From Haladaptatus paucihalophilus DX253 (GTDB lineage Archaea > Halobacteriota > Halobacteria > Halobacteriales > Haladaptataceae): a stretch of DNA of 64,000 nucleotides. The stretch spans positions 218,962 to 282,961 of the forward strand of contig NZ_AQXI01000001.1 in NCBI RefSeq assembly GCF_000376445.1, in the 5' to 3' direction. The notes beneath the pieces were generated by a model. That model had not been told where the DNA came from. It saw nothing but the letters and a program-made list of their open reading frames with translations, and ran no database searches. Below, in pieces: positions 7,881 to 16,838 of the stretch; within the stretch, counting starts at the first letter, position 1, and every line of letters begins with the position of its first letter. A program made the position numbers and the translations under genes.

Positions 7881-9140
7881 TCACGGGGCGAAATCCGAGA
7901 GGTTGGCCTGCACACCGGAGACCATCTCGGATTTCCTGCGGAGGGAGTTCATCGAAATCGGGAGTTGCGGGACGATTTCCCGAACTGCCCCGTGGAACGA
8001 TTCCGCCTCCCCGAACCGACCGTCGAAGGCGTTTCTGACGCTCTCGCGCACCTGCCACACGCCGACGGGTGCCCAGTAGTCGTCGCTGACCTCGCGGAGG
8101 ACGAGGGCCTTGGCCTGTCGGCCGATGTCTTCGAGGTGTTCCAGCACGCCGAGTCGCGAGGCGTAGTACGCTCCGGCGGTTTCATCGACGTAGCTCGTTC
8201 TGCCTTCGTATCCCTCGTGGGCGCTTCCCATCCAGATGTCGCCGGTCGGCGAGGGGTTCCAGATGCTTCCGGGAGCCTTCATCTCCACGAGTTCGAACTC
8301 CCACTGCCCCGGCGCGAGGATGACCCAGTAGCGGTTGCCCATGTACTCGTTCACCCACACTTGCGTCTCGTCGATGCTCGGCGCGTTGCGGATGCGTCCG
8401 CGGAGGTATTGTCCCACCGTGTCGTCTACGGCGGTAATCGACCAGCGCGTCGGGACGAGTTTCCGGTTCTGCCCCTGACCCAACGCCCCCGCCGAGAGGA
8501 TGGTGTTGATGTCGTACACGTCGAACCCGCGGCGGTACAGGTAGTTCATCGCGCCTTGGGCCTGCCAGTCGTCGTCTTCGAGCGTCTTCTTCACGGCGCG
8601 GGGAACGTGCGGGTTCTCGGTTAAATCCGCCGAGGACGCGCGGGCCGTCGGGCCGGTCGGCGTGGCGATGTCGTCCACGTTCACGTCCAAGTCGAGTTTC
8701 TCGGTCAAGCCGATTTCCACGTCCACCGGGCGGTCGGCGATGGCGATTTCGCGCTGGACGCCGACGAACCCGTCCCACACGTCGTCCACGTTCACCTTCG
8801 CGGAGCGGTTCGAGTTCAGCAGGCCGGTCCGGTACTGGAGGACGTTATCGATGCCGAGGCCGCGCTGGTACCAATCGCCGCTGGTGGCGAACTCCGCGGC
8901 GTTCTCCTCCGCGCCGACCGGCGAGAGGATTCCCGTCGAGACGTTCGGGTAGGACGACCGGCCGACGAACACCGAGGGCGAGGTACTTCCGAAGAGCGAA
9001 TCGCCCTGCGCCACCTCGGAAAACCGGTCCTCGAAGTCGTCCACGTAGTCCAGAATCTCGTAGGACTTCTCCTCGGCCAGACGGCGGCGGCGCTCCTCCT
9101 CGTCCGGGCGCAAATCGTCGATATACTCGTCCAACCGCAT
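7881..9140 (-). CDS. nreA: DNA repair protein NreA with C-terminal PCNA-binding motif
   Basis: 419 residues. NreA is an archaeal protein implicated in DNA damage repair through the sliding clamp PCNA. The body has family-typical segments such as SVFVGRSSYPNVSTGILSP, DVEIGLTEKLDL, RGFDVYDINTILSAG and ENPHVPRAVKKTLEDDDWQA. The last nine residues, QANLSDFAP, form a PIP-box-like motif with Gln411, Leu414 and Phe417. No N-terminal zinc-finger cysteines are present. It ends next to the convergent corA and lies downstream of tfb on the same strand. Confidence 0.93.
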   Translation of the reverse strand: MRLDEYIDDLRPDEEERRRRLAEEKSYEILDYVDDFEDRFSEVAQGDSLFGSTSPSVFVGRSSYPNVSTGILSPVGAEENAAEFATSGDWYQRGLGIDNVLQYRTGLLNSNRSAKVNVDDVWDGFVGVQREIAIADRPVDVEIGLTEKLDLDVNVDDIATPTGPTARASSADLTENPHVPRAVKKTLEDDDWQAQGAMNYLYRRGFDVYDINTILSAGALGQGQNRKLVPTRWSITAVDDTVGQYLRGRIRNAPSIDETQVWVNEYMGNRYWVILAPGQWEFELVEMKAPGSIWNPSPTGDIWMGSAHEGYEGRTSYVDETAGAYYASRLGVLEHLEDIGRQAKALVLREVSDDYWAPVGVWQVRESVRNAFDGRFGEAESFHGAVREIVPQLPISMNSLRRKSEMVSGVQANLSDFAP

Positions 9141-9252
9141 CCACGGAACGTAGGGAAGCGAGGGGCTTCAACGTTCGGCAATCGGACGGAAACGGCCGCC
9201 GGGAACGCGCTGGCTGTCGCTCGAACGGGACAAAAACGGAAGGATGACGCGG

Positions 9253-10218
9253 TTAGCTGTGGATTCCCATCGCTTCTATCTGTTCCTGATACCGGTTGCG
9301 GATGGTGACCTCCGTCACCTGTGCCACGTCGGCAACTTCGCGTTGCGTCTTCTTCTCGTTGCACAACAGTGAGGCGGCGTAAATCGCGGCGGCGGCGTAG
9401 CCGGTGGGCGATTTACCGGACAACAATCCCTCTTCGGCGGTGGTTTCGATGATGTTGTTGGCCTTCGACTGCACCTCTTCGCTGAGTTCGAGTTCAGAAC
9501 AGAACCGCGGAACGTATTTTTTCGGGTCGACCGGTTTCATCTCCAGACCGAGTTCTTGGGAGATGTATCGATACGTTCGTCCGATCTCCTTTCGTTCGAC
9601 CCGCGAAACCTCGGAGATCTCCTCCAGACTTCGTGGAATCCCTTCCTTTCGACAGGCGGCGTACAGCGCGCTCGTTGCCACGCCTTCGATGGAGCGACCA
9701 CGGATGAGGTCCTCCTTGAGTGCCCGTCGATAGATAACCGATGCGACCTCTCGTACCGACCGCGGGACACCCAGCGCGGATGCCATGCGGTCGATTTCGG
9801 ACAGGGCGAACTGGAGGTTTCGCTCGCCCGCGTCCTTCGTTCGGATGCGCTCCTGCCACTTACGCAGGCGGTGCATCTGACTGCGTTTCTTGGAAGAAAT
9901 AGACCGACCGTAGGCGTCTTTGTCCTTCCAGTCGATAGTGGTCGTCAACCCCTTATCGTGCATCGTCTGCGTCGTCGGCGCTCCCACGCGCGACTTCTGC
10001 TGTCGTTCCTGATGATTAAAAGCACGCCACTCCGGGCCGGGGTCGATCCGTTCCTCCTCGACGACCAACCCACAGTCGTCACAGACCAGTTCGGCACGGT
10101 CGGTACTTTTGATCAACGTTTCGGACCCACATTCAGGACAAGTACGCTCTCCCTCTCGTTCGTTCGCCGTTTGCTCCCCTTCGAGTTGGCGCTCCCGCTG
10201 GCGAGTGGACCGTGTCAT
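9253..10218 (-). CDS. tfb: Transcription initiation factor IIB (TFB)
   Basis: 321 residues. TFB bridges TBP/TATA DNA and RNA polymerase and sets promoter choice; haloarchaea carry several paralogues, so the number is left open. The N-terminal zinc ribbon has CPEC (Cys27/Cys30) and CDDC (Cys46/Cys49), followed by the B-finger/reader region ([11 protein letters not shown]) and two cyclin-fold repeats (about 115-205 and 210-305). The second ends with a helix-turn-helix ([19 protein letters not shown]) that reads the BRE. The ATG at 10218 was chosen over an in-frame start at 10248 because the ten extra residues overlap the promoter. Confidence 0.96.
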   Translation of the reverse strand: MTRSTRQRERQLEGEQTANEREGERTCPECGSETLIKSTDRAELVCDDCGLVVEEERIDPGPEWRAFNHQERQQKSRVGAPTTQTMHDKGLTTTIDWKDKDAYGRSISSKKRSQMHRLRKWQERIRTKDAGERNLQFALSEIDRMASALGVPRSVREVASVIYRRALKEDLIRGRSIEGVATSALYAACRKEGIPRSLEEISEVSRVERKEIGRTYRYISQELGLEMKPVDPKKYVPRFCSELELSEEVQSKANNIIETTAEEGLLSGKSPTGYAAAAIYAASLLCNEKKTQREVADVAQVTEVTIRNRYQEQIEAMGIHS

Positions 10219-10245
10219 CGCACTTTTATAGTAGTAACTCCCAAA

Positions 10246-10254
10246 CATTTAAAC
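10246..10254 (-). promoter_or_regulatory. TATA-like box of tfb
   Basis: GTTTAAATG on the minus strand lies about 28-36 bases before the chosen tfb start. A second AT-rich word (TATAAAAGT, minus strand) at 10222-10230 is too close to the start to be the TATA box. Confidence 0.4.
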
Positions 10255-10267
10255 CCTTGGGCAAAAC

Positions 10268-10278
10268 CTATATATATC
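10268..10278 (+). promoter_or_regulatory. TATA-like element upstream of rnhA
   Basis: CTATATATATC lies 70-80 bases before the rnhA ATG, so it would give a leader of about 45 bases. It falls within the 129-bp divergent tfb/rnhA region and may serve rnhA. Confidence 0.35.
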
Positions 10279-10347
10279 TGACACACGCTCACATACCACT
10301 CCCGCGAGACCGGAACCTGTTTACTCGAACACGGACGAGTGTCGGCA

Positions 10348-10941
10348 ATGCCAGTCATCGAGTGTGACGTGGACGAGGCACGCCGGACGCTCGCCGACGC
10401 CGGGGTCATCGTCTCGGACGGCAAATCCGAGTACGAAGAGTGGCGGGCGAGACACGGCGACGCCGTCGCCATCGCATACGACGACAAGCTCGTGATTCAG
10501 GGGGCGAATCCACAGGACATCGAGGCGATTCTTCGAGATGCGGGGGGGCACGCCTACCTCTACTTCGACGGTGCCAGTCGCGGAAATCCCGGCCCGGCCG
10601 CGACCGGGTGGGTCATCGTGACGAGCGATGGAATCGCCGCGGAGGGCGGAACGAGAATCGGACGCGCGACGAACAACCAAGCCGAGTACGAGGCGCTCAT
10701 CGAGGGGCTCGAAACGGCCCGCGACTACGGTTTCGACTCCGTGGACGTGAAAGGAGATTCCCAGCTCATCGTCAAGCAGGTGACGGGTGCGTGGAAGACG
10801 AACAACCCCGAACTCCGCGAGCGCCGCGTTCGCGTCCGGGAGCTGTTGGAGGAGTTCGACAAATGGTCCCTGAAGCACGTTCCGCGAGAGGTAAACGAAC
10901 GCGCGGACAAATTGGCAAACGAGGCGTTAGACGATGGCTGA
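10348..10941 (+). CDS. rnhA: Ribonuclease HI (archaeal type, with N-terminal domain)
   Basis: 197 residues. It cuts the RNA strand of RNA/DNA hybrids using two metal ions. The catalytic carboxylates are visible in order: Asp74 in YFDGASRGNPG, Glu113 in NNQAEYEAL, Asp137 in VKGDSQL and Asp187 in ERADKLAN. Residues 1-66 form an extra N-terminal domain common in haloarchaeal RNase HI. ATG 10348 was chosen; an in-frame GTG at 10339 would add three residues. The last bases overlap the next gene by 8 bp, so the two are probably co-translated. Confidence 0.95.
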   Translation: MPVIECDVDEARRTLADAGVIVSDGKSEYEEWRARHGDAVAIAYDDKLVIQGANPQDIEAILRDAGGHAYLYFDGASRGNPGPAATGWVIVTSDGIAAEGGTRIGRATNNQAEYEALIEGLETARDYGFDSVDVKGDSQLIVKQVTGAWKTNNPELRERRVRVRELLEEFDKWSLKHVPREVNERADKLANEALDDG

Positions 10942-11479
10942 ACTGCCGGACGACACGGTTTCGGAGGCGGAACGACTGACCCACCTCGCGCGTGACCGCG
11001 AGGGCGAAGAGGCGGAGCAATATCGTACGGAACGGACGCAGCTGCTCGAAACCCACGGTTTCGTCGCACGGATTCGAGAAGAGGACACCAGAACCGTGCT
11101 GGTCCTCCATCCCGAGGAGTGGGTCGAGGACGGAACCATTCGCGTCGAGCGAATCGAGGACACGGACCGCGCGGTCGAAATCCCGCTGACGGGCGCTGGC
11201 GACCCGGACGATTGGGACGAAATCGACGAGCACAACCGCGCCGTTGCGGCGCGAGTTCGAGAGAAATACGGCGACGTCCACGGCGCGAACGCCGAGGCCT
11301 TCGCGGACTTCATGGGCAATCACTACGCGCGACCCGTCGAGTCGGCGACGAACGACGAAGTGGACGAATTTCTGACGGAGTACTTCCCGCGGAATGCGTG
11401 GCCGACTTCGGAACAGAAAAAAACGGTAAAAGAATCGGTCGAACTCGTGTTCGAGTGCGTTAGTCGGACTGCTCGATGA
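10934..11479 (+). CDS. rnhA-operon protein (DUF7108-like), function unknown
   Basis: 181 residues, highly acidic and soluble, with no membrane segment or catalytic motif. The N-terminus MAELPDDTVSEAERLTHLAR and the internal VHGANAEAFADFMGNHYARP match a family that haloarchaeal genomes often annotate as 'rnhA operon protein'. Its start lies 8 bp inside rnhA in a different frame, and its 3' end overlaps the convergent PadR gene by 20 bp. A role in R-loop or nucleic-acid processing can only be guessed from this pairing. Confidence 0.85.
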   Translation: MAELPDDTVSEAERLTHLARDREGEEAEQYRTERTQLLETHGFVARIREEDTRTVLVLHPEEWVEDGTIRVERIEDTDRAVEIPLTGAGDPDDWDEIDEHNRAVAARVREKYGDVHGANAEAFADFMGNHYARPVESATNDEVDEFLTEYFPRNAWPTSEQKKTVKESVELVFECVSRTAR

Positions 11480-11816
11480 GTGCGCGGACCTTTTCGGCAC
11501 GCGCGTCGTCGGTGATGAACTTCGAGAGCGACCACGCGAACGCGTCTTCGACGGCTTCGAGACCGGCTTGGGTCAGACCGTACTGGTTGGTCCGCTTGTC
11601 GAGTTCGCTCTTCTCGACCAGTCCGCGCTCGACCAGCGTGTCGAGGTTGGGGTACAGGCGGCCGTGGTTCACTTCCTCGTCGTAGTAACTTTCGAGTTCG
11701 CGCTTGATAGCGAGCCCGTACATCGGTTCCTCGGTGAGGACGATGAGGATATTACGCTGGAACGCAGTGAGGTCGCGAGCGGTACTGCTTTCGGTGAGTG
11801 TTTGTGCCTCTGACAT
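11460..11816 (-). CDS. PadR-family transcriptional regulator
   Basis: 118 residues from the ATG at 11816; an in-frame start at 11828 would add four. A winged helix-turn-helix of PadR type is visible: LTAFQRNILIVLTEEPMYGL, KRELESYYDEEVNHGRLYPNLD, then the wing LVERGLVEKSELDKRTNQYGLT. The C-terminal helix is short, as in haloarchaeal single-domain PadR proteins. Upstream on the minus strand, GTTAAATATCTC about 35 bases before the ATG is a good TATA candidate. Targets are unknown; the divergent neighbour is ppa, about 215 bp away. Confidence 0.9.
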   Translation of the reverse strand: MSEAQTLTESSTARDLTAFQRNILIVLTEEPMYGLAIKRELESYYDEEVNHGRLYPNLDTLVERGLVEKSELDKRTNQYGLTQAGLEAVEDAFAWSLSKFITDDARAEKVRALIEQSD

Positions 11817-12030
11817 TGGCTTTGACACGACGAAATATGTAACCGAGATATTTAACCCTTCTCAAGTTTCTTGGTGTTTCTCCGTTCTTTCGTTCGATTT
11901 TAATACCCAACTGCCACTCATGGATTGCGGAAGGGTGTCACACTTATGAGTGATTTCATGGGTACGAGTCACTTGTTTACACCCATGCCGAAAGGACTTT
12001 TTGGTCTTCCCGTCGAGTTCCAAGCGACCC

Positions 12031-12564
12031 ATGACGAATCTCTGGGAAGACCTCGAAACGGGGCCGAACGCTCCCGAGGAAATCTACGCAGTTGTCGAGT
12101 GTCTCAAAGGCGACCGGAACAAGTACGAATACGACAAGGACATCCCCGGTGTCATGCTGGACCGCGTGCTCCACAGCAACGTCCACTACCCCGGTGACTA
12201 CGGGTTCATCCCGCAGTCGTACTACGACGACGAAGACCCGTTCGACGTGCTCGTGCTCGTCGAGGATTCGACGTTCCCCGGCTGTGTCATCGAGGCCCGC
12301 CCCGTCGCCATGATGAAGATGGACGACGACGGCGAACAGGACGACAAGGTCATCGCCGTCCCCATCGAGGACCCGCGCTTCGACCACATCGAGGACGTCG
12401 AGGACATCCCGCAGCAGACGAAAGACGAGATCGACGAATTCTTCTCCACCTACAAGAACCTCGAAGCCGGAAAGGAAGTCGAGACGCTGGGCTGGGAGGA
12501 CAAACAGGCGGCGTACGACGCCATCGAACACTCCCAAGAGCTGTACGACGAAAATTTCAACTAG
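12031..12564 (+). CDS. ppa: Inorganic pyrophosphatase (family I)
   Basis: 177 residues. A soluble Mg2+-dependent enzyme that hydrolyses pyrophosphate to phosphate, pulling biosynthetic reactions forward. The family I signature DEDPFDVLVL contains the metal-binding aspartates. Lys/Tyr substrate residues (GDRNKYEYDK, VHYPGDYGFIP) and the KDEIDEFF helix are also present. ATG 12031 is chosen because homology begins at MTNLWEDLETGPNAP; the longer frame from 11950 is upstream non-coding sequence. Length matches the usual 170-180 residues. Confidence 0.97.
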   Translation: MTNLWEDLETGPNAPEEIYAVVECLKGDRNKYEYDKDIPGVMLDRVLHSNVHYPGDYGFIPQSYYDDEDPFDVLVLVEDSTFPGCVIEARPVAMMKMDDDGEQDDKVIAVPIEDPRFDHIEDVEDIPQQTKDEIDEFFSTYKNLEAGKEVETLGWEDKQAAYDAIEHSQELYDENFN

Positions 12565-12602
12565 AGTTCATAGTCCGTTCAGCTTTTCGAACAGTTCCCG
12601 AC

Positions 12603-12608
12603 TTTTTT
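12603..12608 (+). terminator. Oligo-T tract after ppa
   Basis: TTTTTT about 40 bases past the ppa stop, in a gene-free gap; a plausible intrinsic archaeal terminator. Confidence 0.4.
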
Positions 12609-12704
12609 GGAACCGCTGAAACCCGTCGATTACCGGCCGATTACGTCCGAATTCGTTACTTCTGGAACCAACCTCACATAAAGATGCCATAGAATACACC
12701 CGAA

Positions 12705-12713
12705 ATTATATAC
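12705..12713 (+). promoter_or_regulatory. TATA box of the DHH-like gene
   Basis: ATTATATAC, preceded by the purine-rich BRE-like CGAA, lies 26-34 bases before the ATG at 12739. This spacing predicts a leaderless transcript. Confidence 0.6.
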
Positions 12714-12738
12714 GAGTGGAAGGAGCTATGCGTTAGCA

Positions 12739-13851
12739 ATGCTCGCCGGATTCGTCGCCGAAAACATGCCAGCGGTCGCCACTGCCGTTCTCTTGCTCCT
12801 CTCCGGCGGCGGCGTGCTGTACGCCGTTCAGTTTCGGTCGTGGGGTGGCACCGAGAACCCGGAATCGGCCGGGTCGCTCCGGAAGGTCGTCGCCGGACAG
12901 AACCGCGTCGCGCTCGTCGTCCCGGAAAGCCCGAGTATCGACTCCTTGGCGGCGGCGGTCGGGGTACAAGCCCTCTGTAAGGACTGGGGCGTCGCGGCGC
13001 GAATCGCGGCGGAGGGCGAGATAACCGGCGAGGACAGCAAGGCGTTCTGCAACATCTTCGACATCGACGTGACGATTCTCGACGAAAACGGGGAAGGACT
13101 ACCGAACTGCGACGGCGGAATCGCAATCGGCGGCGGCGGTGCGGTTCCCCGACTGGCGAACAACCCCCCGGTCGTCGGCGTCATCCGGCACCGACCGACC
13201 GCGGAGGAGAACATCCTCACGATTACGCGCACGGACGACGGCGCGACATCGACGGTCGTGACCGAACTCGTGCGCGACATGGGGTTCGTTCCCGACCAGC
13301 GCGTGGCGACCGCGCTGTTGTACGGTATCCGCGCCGGAACCCGCGAGTTCCGGCGGGCCAACGGGTCGAACGACTACGACGCCGCCGGGTTCCTCCACGC
13401 CTACGCCGACCTCGGGCGAATCGAGGAGTTGCGCTCGCCGGGCGTCAGCAGCGACACCTTCGACGTGCTCGGCGAGGCGATAGCGAGTCGAGAACGACGG
13501 GCGAGTTTCGCCGTGGCGAACGTCGGCGTCGTCCCCTCGGTGAGCGCGCTGGAGGAGGCCGCTGATTCGCTCCTGCGACTCGAAGGCGTCTCGACGGCCG
13601 CCGTGTTCGGCCTCCACGAGGAAACCATCGTCATCTCCTGTCGCGCGGAGGACGTCCGAACCAGCGCGGAGGATATCCTGACCGGCGCGTTCGACGCGAG
13701 CGAGACGACGGGCGGGAACGCGGACGCCGCGACCGCTCGGGTGTCGCTCGGCATCTTCGCACGGGTCGATAGCGAGCACACGAAGACGCTGGACTCGCTC
13801 ATCGACGCGAGCACCCGGAAGGCGTTGTTCACCGCGTTCGAAAGTTCGTGA
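12739..13851 (+). CDS. Membrane-anchored DHH/DHHA1-like protein with degraded catalytic motifs
   Basis: 370 residues. A hydrophobic helix at about 11-30 anchors a cytoplasmic domain resembling RecJ/NrnA-type DHH phosphoesterases. The segment VALVVPESPSIDSLAAAVGV takes the place of motif I, GGIAIGGGGAVPRL of the next motif, and VVGVIRHRPTAEEN of the DHH motif, where an Asp-His-His would be expected. The C-terminal half has DHHA1 features (SVSALEEAADSLLRLEGVST followed by IVISCRAEDV, then a glycine-rich segment). Key metal ligands appear to be missing, so it may be inactive or a sensor. It probably starts at 12739, just downstream of a good TATA box. Confidence 0.8.
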   Translation: MLAGFVAENMPAVATAVLLLLSGGGVLYAVQFRSWGGTENPESAGSLRKVVAGQNRVALVVPESPSIDSLAAAVGVQALCKDWGVAARIAAEGEITGEDSKAFCNIFDIDVTILDENGEGLPNCDGGIAIGGGGAVPRLANNPPVVGVIRHRPTAEENILTITRTDDGATSTVVTELVRDMGFVPDQRVATALLYGIRAGTREFRRANGSNDYDAAGFLHAYADLGRIEELRSPGVSSDTFDVLGEAIASRERRASFAVANVGVVPSVSALEEAADSLLRLEGVSTAAVFGLHEETIVISCRAEDVRTSAEDILTGAFDASETTGGNADAATARVSLGIFARVDSEHTKTLDSLIDASTRKALFTAFESS

Positions 13852-13917
13852 ACGAAAACTTGAGAGGTTGTAGCATGGAAACGAAGGTTCTTGTAGTCGC
13901 CTGTGGTAGAGCGGCGT

Positions 13918-15264
13918 ATGGGTCTATTCGATAGGCTCCGTGGAGACGACGCTCCGCGGGTCGCCTTCTTCGGCATCGACGGCGTGCCGTACAGCTTCCT
14001 CAAGGAAAACGCCTCGGAGTTCCCGAACATCGCATCGCTGGCGAGCGAGGGGAGCGCCGGAGCGATCGACAGCATCGTGCCGCCGGAGTCCTCCGCCTGC
14101 TGGCCAGCCCTCACGACGGGCGTCAACCCCGGAAATACGGGCGTGTACGGGTTCCAAGACCGCGAAAACGGTTCGTACGACACCTACGTCCCGATGGGAC
14201 GCGACGTGCAGGCGACGCGCGTCTGGGACCGCGTGACCGACGCGGGCCGCGACGCGACGGTGATGAACGTCCCCGTCACGTTCCCACCGCAACGGAACGT
14301 CCAGCGCATGGTTTCCGGATTCCTCTCGCCCGGCGTCGACAAGGGTGCCTACCCCGACGAGATGCGGAACTACTTGGAGTCCATCGACTATCCCATCGAC
14401 GCGAACGCGAAACTGGGACACAAGGACGACAAATCCGAGTTCATCCAAAACGCACACGAGACGCTCGAAACGCGCTACGAGTCGTTCCAGCACTACATCG
14501 ACCAGGACGACTGGGACCTCTTTTTCGGCGTCTTCATGACGACCGACCGCGTGAACCACTTCCTGTTCAAGGATTACGAGGAGGACGGCGAGTACAAAGA
14601 GGAGTTCATCGAGTTCTACAAAAAGCTCGACGAGTACCTCGGGAAACTCCGTGACTCCCTGCCGGACGACGTGACGATGATGGTCGCCAGCGACCACGGT
14701 TTCACCAGCCTCAACTACGAGGTTCACTTCAACTCGTGGCTCGAACAGGAAGGCTGGCTCTCCTACGAGGACGACGACCACGAGGAACTCGGCGACATCA
14801 GCGACGACACCGATGCCTACTCGCTCATTCCGGGTCGGTTCTACATCAACCTCGAAGGCCGCGAACCGCGCGGTAGCGTCCCGCAGGACGAGTACGAGGA
14901 GAAGCGCGCCGAACTCAAAGAGAAGCTCGAAAACCTCGAAGGGCCGGACGGCAACAAGGTCTGCTGGCGCGTCGTGGAGAAAGAACAGGCGTTCGACGGC
15001 GACCACGAGGACATCGCACCCGACCTCGTCGCCATCCCGAACCACGGTTTCGATTTGAAGGCCGGATTCAAGGGCCACGACGACGTGTTCGGCGTCGGCC
15101 CGCGCAACGGCATGCACAGCTTCGACAACGCGACGCTGTTCGTGGACGACCCGAACGCACGAATCCCGGAGGACACGGACCTCCTCGACATCGCCCCGAC
15201 CATCCTCGACCTGATGGAACTCGACTACCCGTCGAGCGAACTCGAAGGGCGTAGCCTGGTCTGA
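13918..15264 (+). CDS. Alkaline phosphatase superfamily phosphodiesterase/nucleotide pyrophosphatase-like protein
   Basis: 448 residues, cytoplasmic (no signal peptide). AlkP-superfamily metal-binding motifs are present: FFGIDGVPYS with Asp21, the nucleophile region PPESSACWPALTTG with Ser58 at the Thr/Ser position, FMTTDRVNHFLF, VASDHGFTSL with an Asp-His pair, and a late His in FDLKAGFKGHDD or GMHS. This order is typical of the nucleotide pyrophosphatase/phosphodiesterase and phosphoglycerate-mutase-like branches; the substrate is unknown. ATG 13918 was preferred to the GTG at 13903 because homology begins at MGLFDRLRG. Confidence 0.88.
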   Translation: MGLFDRLRGDDAPRVAFFGIDGVPYSFLKENASEFPNIASLASEGSAGAIDSIVPPESSACWPALTTGVNPGNTGVYGFQDRENGSYDTYVPMGRDVQATRVWDRVTDAGRDATVMNVPVTFPPQRNVQRMVSGFLSPGVDKGAYPDEMRNYLESIDYPIDANAKLGHKDDKSEFIQNAHETLETRYESFQHYIDQDDWDLFFGVFMTTDRVNHFLFKDYEEDGEYKEEFIEFYKKLDEYLGKLRDSLPDDVTMMVASDHGFTSLNYEVHFNSWLEQEGWLSYEDDDHEELGDISDDTDAYSLIPGRFYINLEGREPRGSVPQDEYEEKRAELKEKLENLEGPDGNKVCWRVVEKEQAFDGDHEDIAPDLVAIPNHGFDLKAGFKGHDDVFGVGPRNGMHSFDNATLFVDDPNARIPEDTDLLDIAPTILDLMELDYPSSELEGRSLV

Positions 15265-15334
15265 AACCGGTCGCGTCGCGGTCGATTCACCGCTTTCGAA
15301 TCTCCTTTATCCGCAAGCGAGAAATCTCGGTCGA

Positions 15335-16192
15335 ATGAGCGACCGCCTCGGAACCGCGTTGGTCATCGTCTCGGCCGTCGGGTTCGGTACGCTGGGAATC
15401 CTCGGCAAGCTTGCCTCGGGCGCGGGGCTGTCGATTCCGACCGTGCTGTTCTTCCGGTTTGTACTCGCCACCGCGTTGGTGTGGGCGGGCCTCGCGGTGC
15501 GCGGACGACTCCGACGGTTTTCGGGACGGACCCTGCTCGTCGGCCTCGGTCTGGGCGCGCTCGGCTACGCGGCCATGAGCGGACTCTACTTCTGGGGCCT
15601 CTCGTTTCTGACCGCCGGACTCGTCGGCATCCTGCTCTACACCTATCCCGTCATCGTCGTCGTGCTCTCCGCGCTCTTCCTCGACGAGCGCATCACGCGC
15701 CGAACCGGCGTCGCGCTGGTTCTCGCCTTGGCGGGCGTCGCGCTCATCACGGGCGGCGACCCGGCCGGTGCCGACCCGCGCGGCATCGTCGTCGTCCTCG
15801 CCGCCGCGGTGGTGTACGCGAGCTACATCACCGCGAGCAGGGTCGCGCTGGACGCCGTGCCCGCTGACCTGCTCACGGCCCACGTCCTCCCCGCGGCGGC
15901 CTGTGCGTACCTCGTCTACGGTTCGGCGACGGGGACGCTCTCGGTCCCGGATTCGGGGAGCCAGTGGCTCATCGTCGCGGCCATCGCCGTGCTCGCAACC
16001 GCGCTGCCCATCTTTACTTTCTTCGCGGGACTGGGCCGCATCGGGGCGAGTCGCGCTAGCATCGTCAGTACCATCGAACCCGTCGTCACGCTCCTGCTCG
16101 GCGCGGCGATACTCGCCGAACCGGTGACGCCGGTGACAGTGCTCGGCGGCGCGTCGGTGCTCGCCGGGGTCCTGCTCGTACAGGCCGAGTGA
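15335..16192 (+). CDS. DMT-superfamily (EamA) transporter
   Basis: 285 residues with ten predicted membrane helices in two EamA repeats (about 1-135 and 145-285). The family pattern is clear: VSAVGFGTLGILGKLA at the start, VGILLYTYPVIVVVLSALFLDERIT ending the first half, and ASIVSTIEPVVTLLLGAAIL ending the second. EamA proteins export metabolites or amino acids across the cytoplasmic membrane; the substrate is not evident. It stands alone between the phosphatase gene and a convergent SRPBCC gene 13 bp away. Confidence 0.92.
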   Translation: MSDRLGTALVIVSAVGFGTLGILGKLASGAGLSIPTVLFFRFVLATALVWAGLAVRGRLRRFSGRTLLVGLGLGALGYAAMSGLYFWGLSFLTAGLVGILLYTYPVIVVVLSALFLDERITRRTGVALVLALAGVALITGGDPAGADPRGIVVVLAAAVVYASYITASRVALDAVPADLLTAHVLPAAACAYLVYGSATGTLSVPDSGSQWLIVAAIAVLATALPIFTFFAGLGRIGASRASIVSTIEPVVTLLLGAAILAEPVTPVTVLGGASVLAGVLLVQAE

Positions 16193-16205
16193 GTCGATGA
16201 GAAAA

Positions 16206-16769
16206 TCAGACGGCGTTGGGTTTCTCGTGGATTTCGAGGTCGACTGGCCGCGGTTCGCCCTCCAAGTCCGTGACGATGCGTTCGACGACCTTCTCGGCCT
16301 CCGAGAGCACGAGCGGTTTCACCTTGCCCACGACCCACCCGAGCGAGACGAACGCGGGGAGGTTGAGCATCCCCGAATCCGCCGAGTCGGCGTCGAAGTG
16401 GATGGAGAGCCACACCCGCGAGGCGGTTTCCTCGCCCTCCGGTGCTTCCTCCGGGACTTCCTCCACGCGCCAGTGTCCGTGGGCGTGAATGTCCTTGATT
16501 ATCTTCCAGTCGATGCGGTTCGGTGGGTCGAGTTCCGTCACCTCGGAGCGGACGGTGTACCGAACCTTCCACCACTTGAGGTGAATGTCGTACTCGGTTC
16601 CCGGCCCACCGTCACCCTCGTGCGTGACCTGCGTGAGGTGTTTCGAGTAGTTCGCATAGCCCGGAAAGTCGAGCAGGAACTCGTAGGCCTCCTCCGGCGG
16701 CACGTAGACGACGGTACTGAGTTCGAGGTGGTCCACGCGTTTCGATTCTGTTCGACTGAAAGTAAACAT
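16206..16769 (-). CDS. SRPBCC (polyketide cyclase/START-like) protein
   Basis: 187 residues, soluble. The START-like fold is indicated by the opening VDHLELSTVVYVPPEEAYEF, the strand pattern through TEYDIHLKWWKVRYTVRSEV and RIDWKIIKD, and the long C-terminal helix LVLSEAEKVVERIVTDLE. This family binds hydrophobic ligands and includes coenzyme Q-binding COQ10-like proteins. No catalytic residue can be assigned. The start MFTFSRTESKRV at 16769 gives a normal N-terminus. The TrxR-like gene starts 69 bp away on the other strand, so the two may share a promoter region. Confidence 0.88.
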   Translation of the reverse strand: MFTFSRTESKRVDHLELSTVVYVPPEEAYEFLLDFPGYANYSKHLTQVTHEGDGGPGTEYDIHLKWWKVRYTVRSEVTELDPPNRIDWKIIKDIHAHGHWRVEEVPEEAPEGEETASRVWLSIHFDADSADSGMLNLPAFVSLGWVVGKVKPLVLSEAEKVVERIVTDLEGEPRPVDLEIHEKPNAV

Positions 16770-16838
16770 TCCGGCGAGGTACCTGCACAAACGTACCCAA
16801 TCCAGTCGTTTATACCACCCCACCAATAATCTCCGATC

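Noticed and set aside
6083-7915. 610-codon minus-strand open frame opposite the lipoprotein gene and corA
   Set aside because: Antisense shadow of genes with clear homology; the composition is not haloarchaeal protein-like.
9253-10248. TFB start at 10248
   Set aside because: The extra ten residues ([10 protein letters not shown]) are encoded by the AT-rich promoter and lack homology; the ATG at 10218 fits the family.
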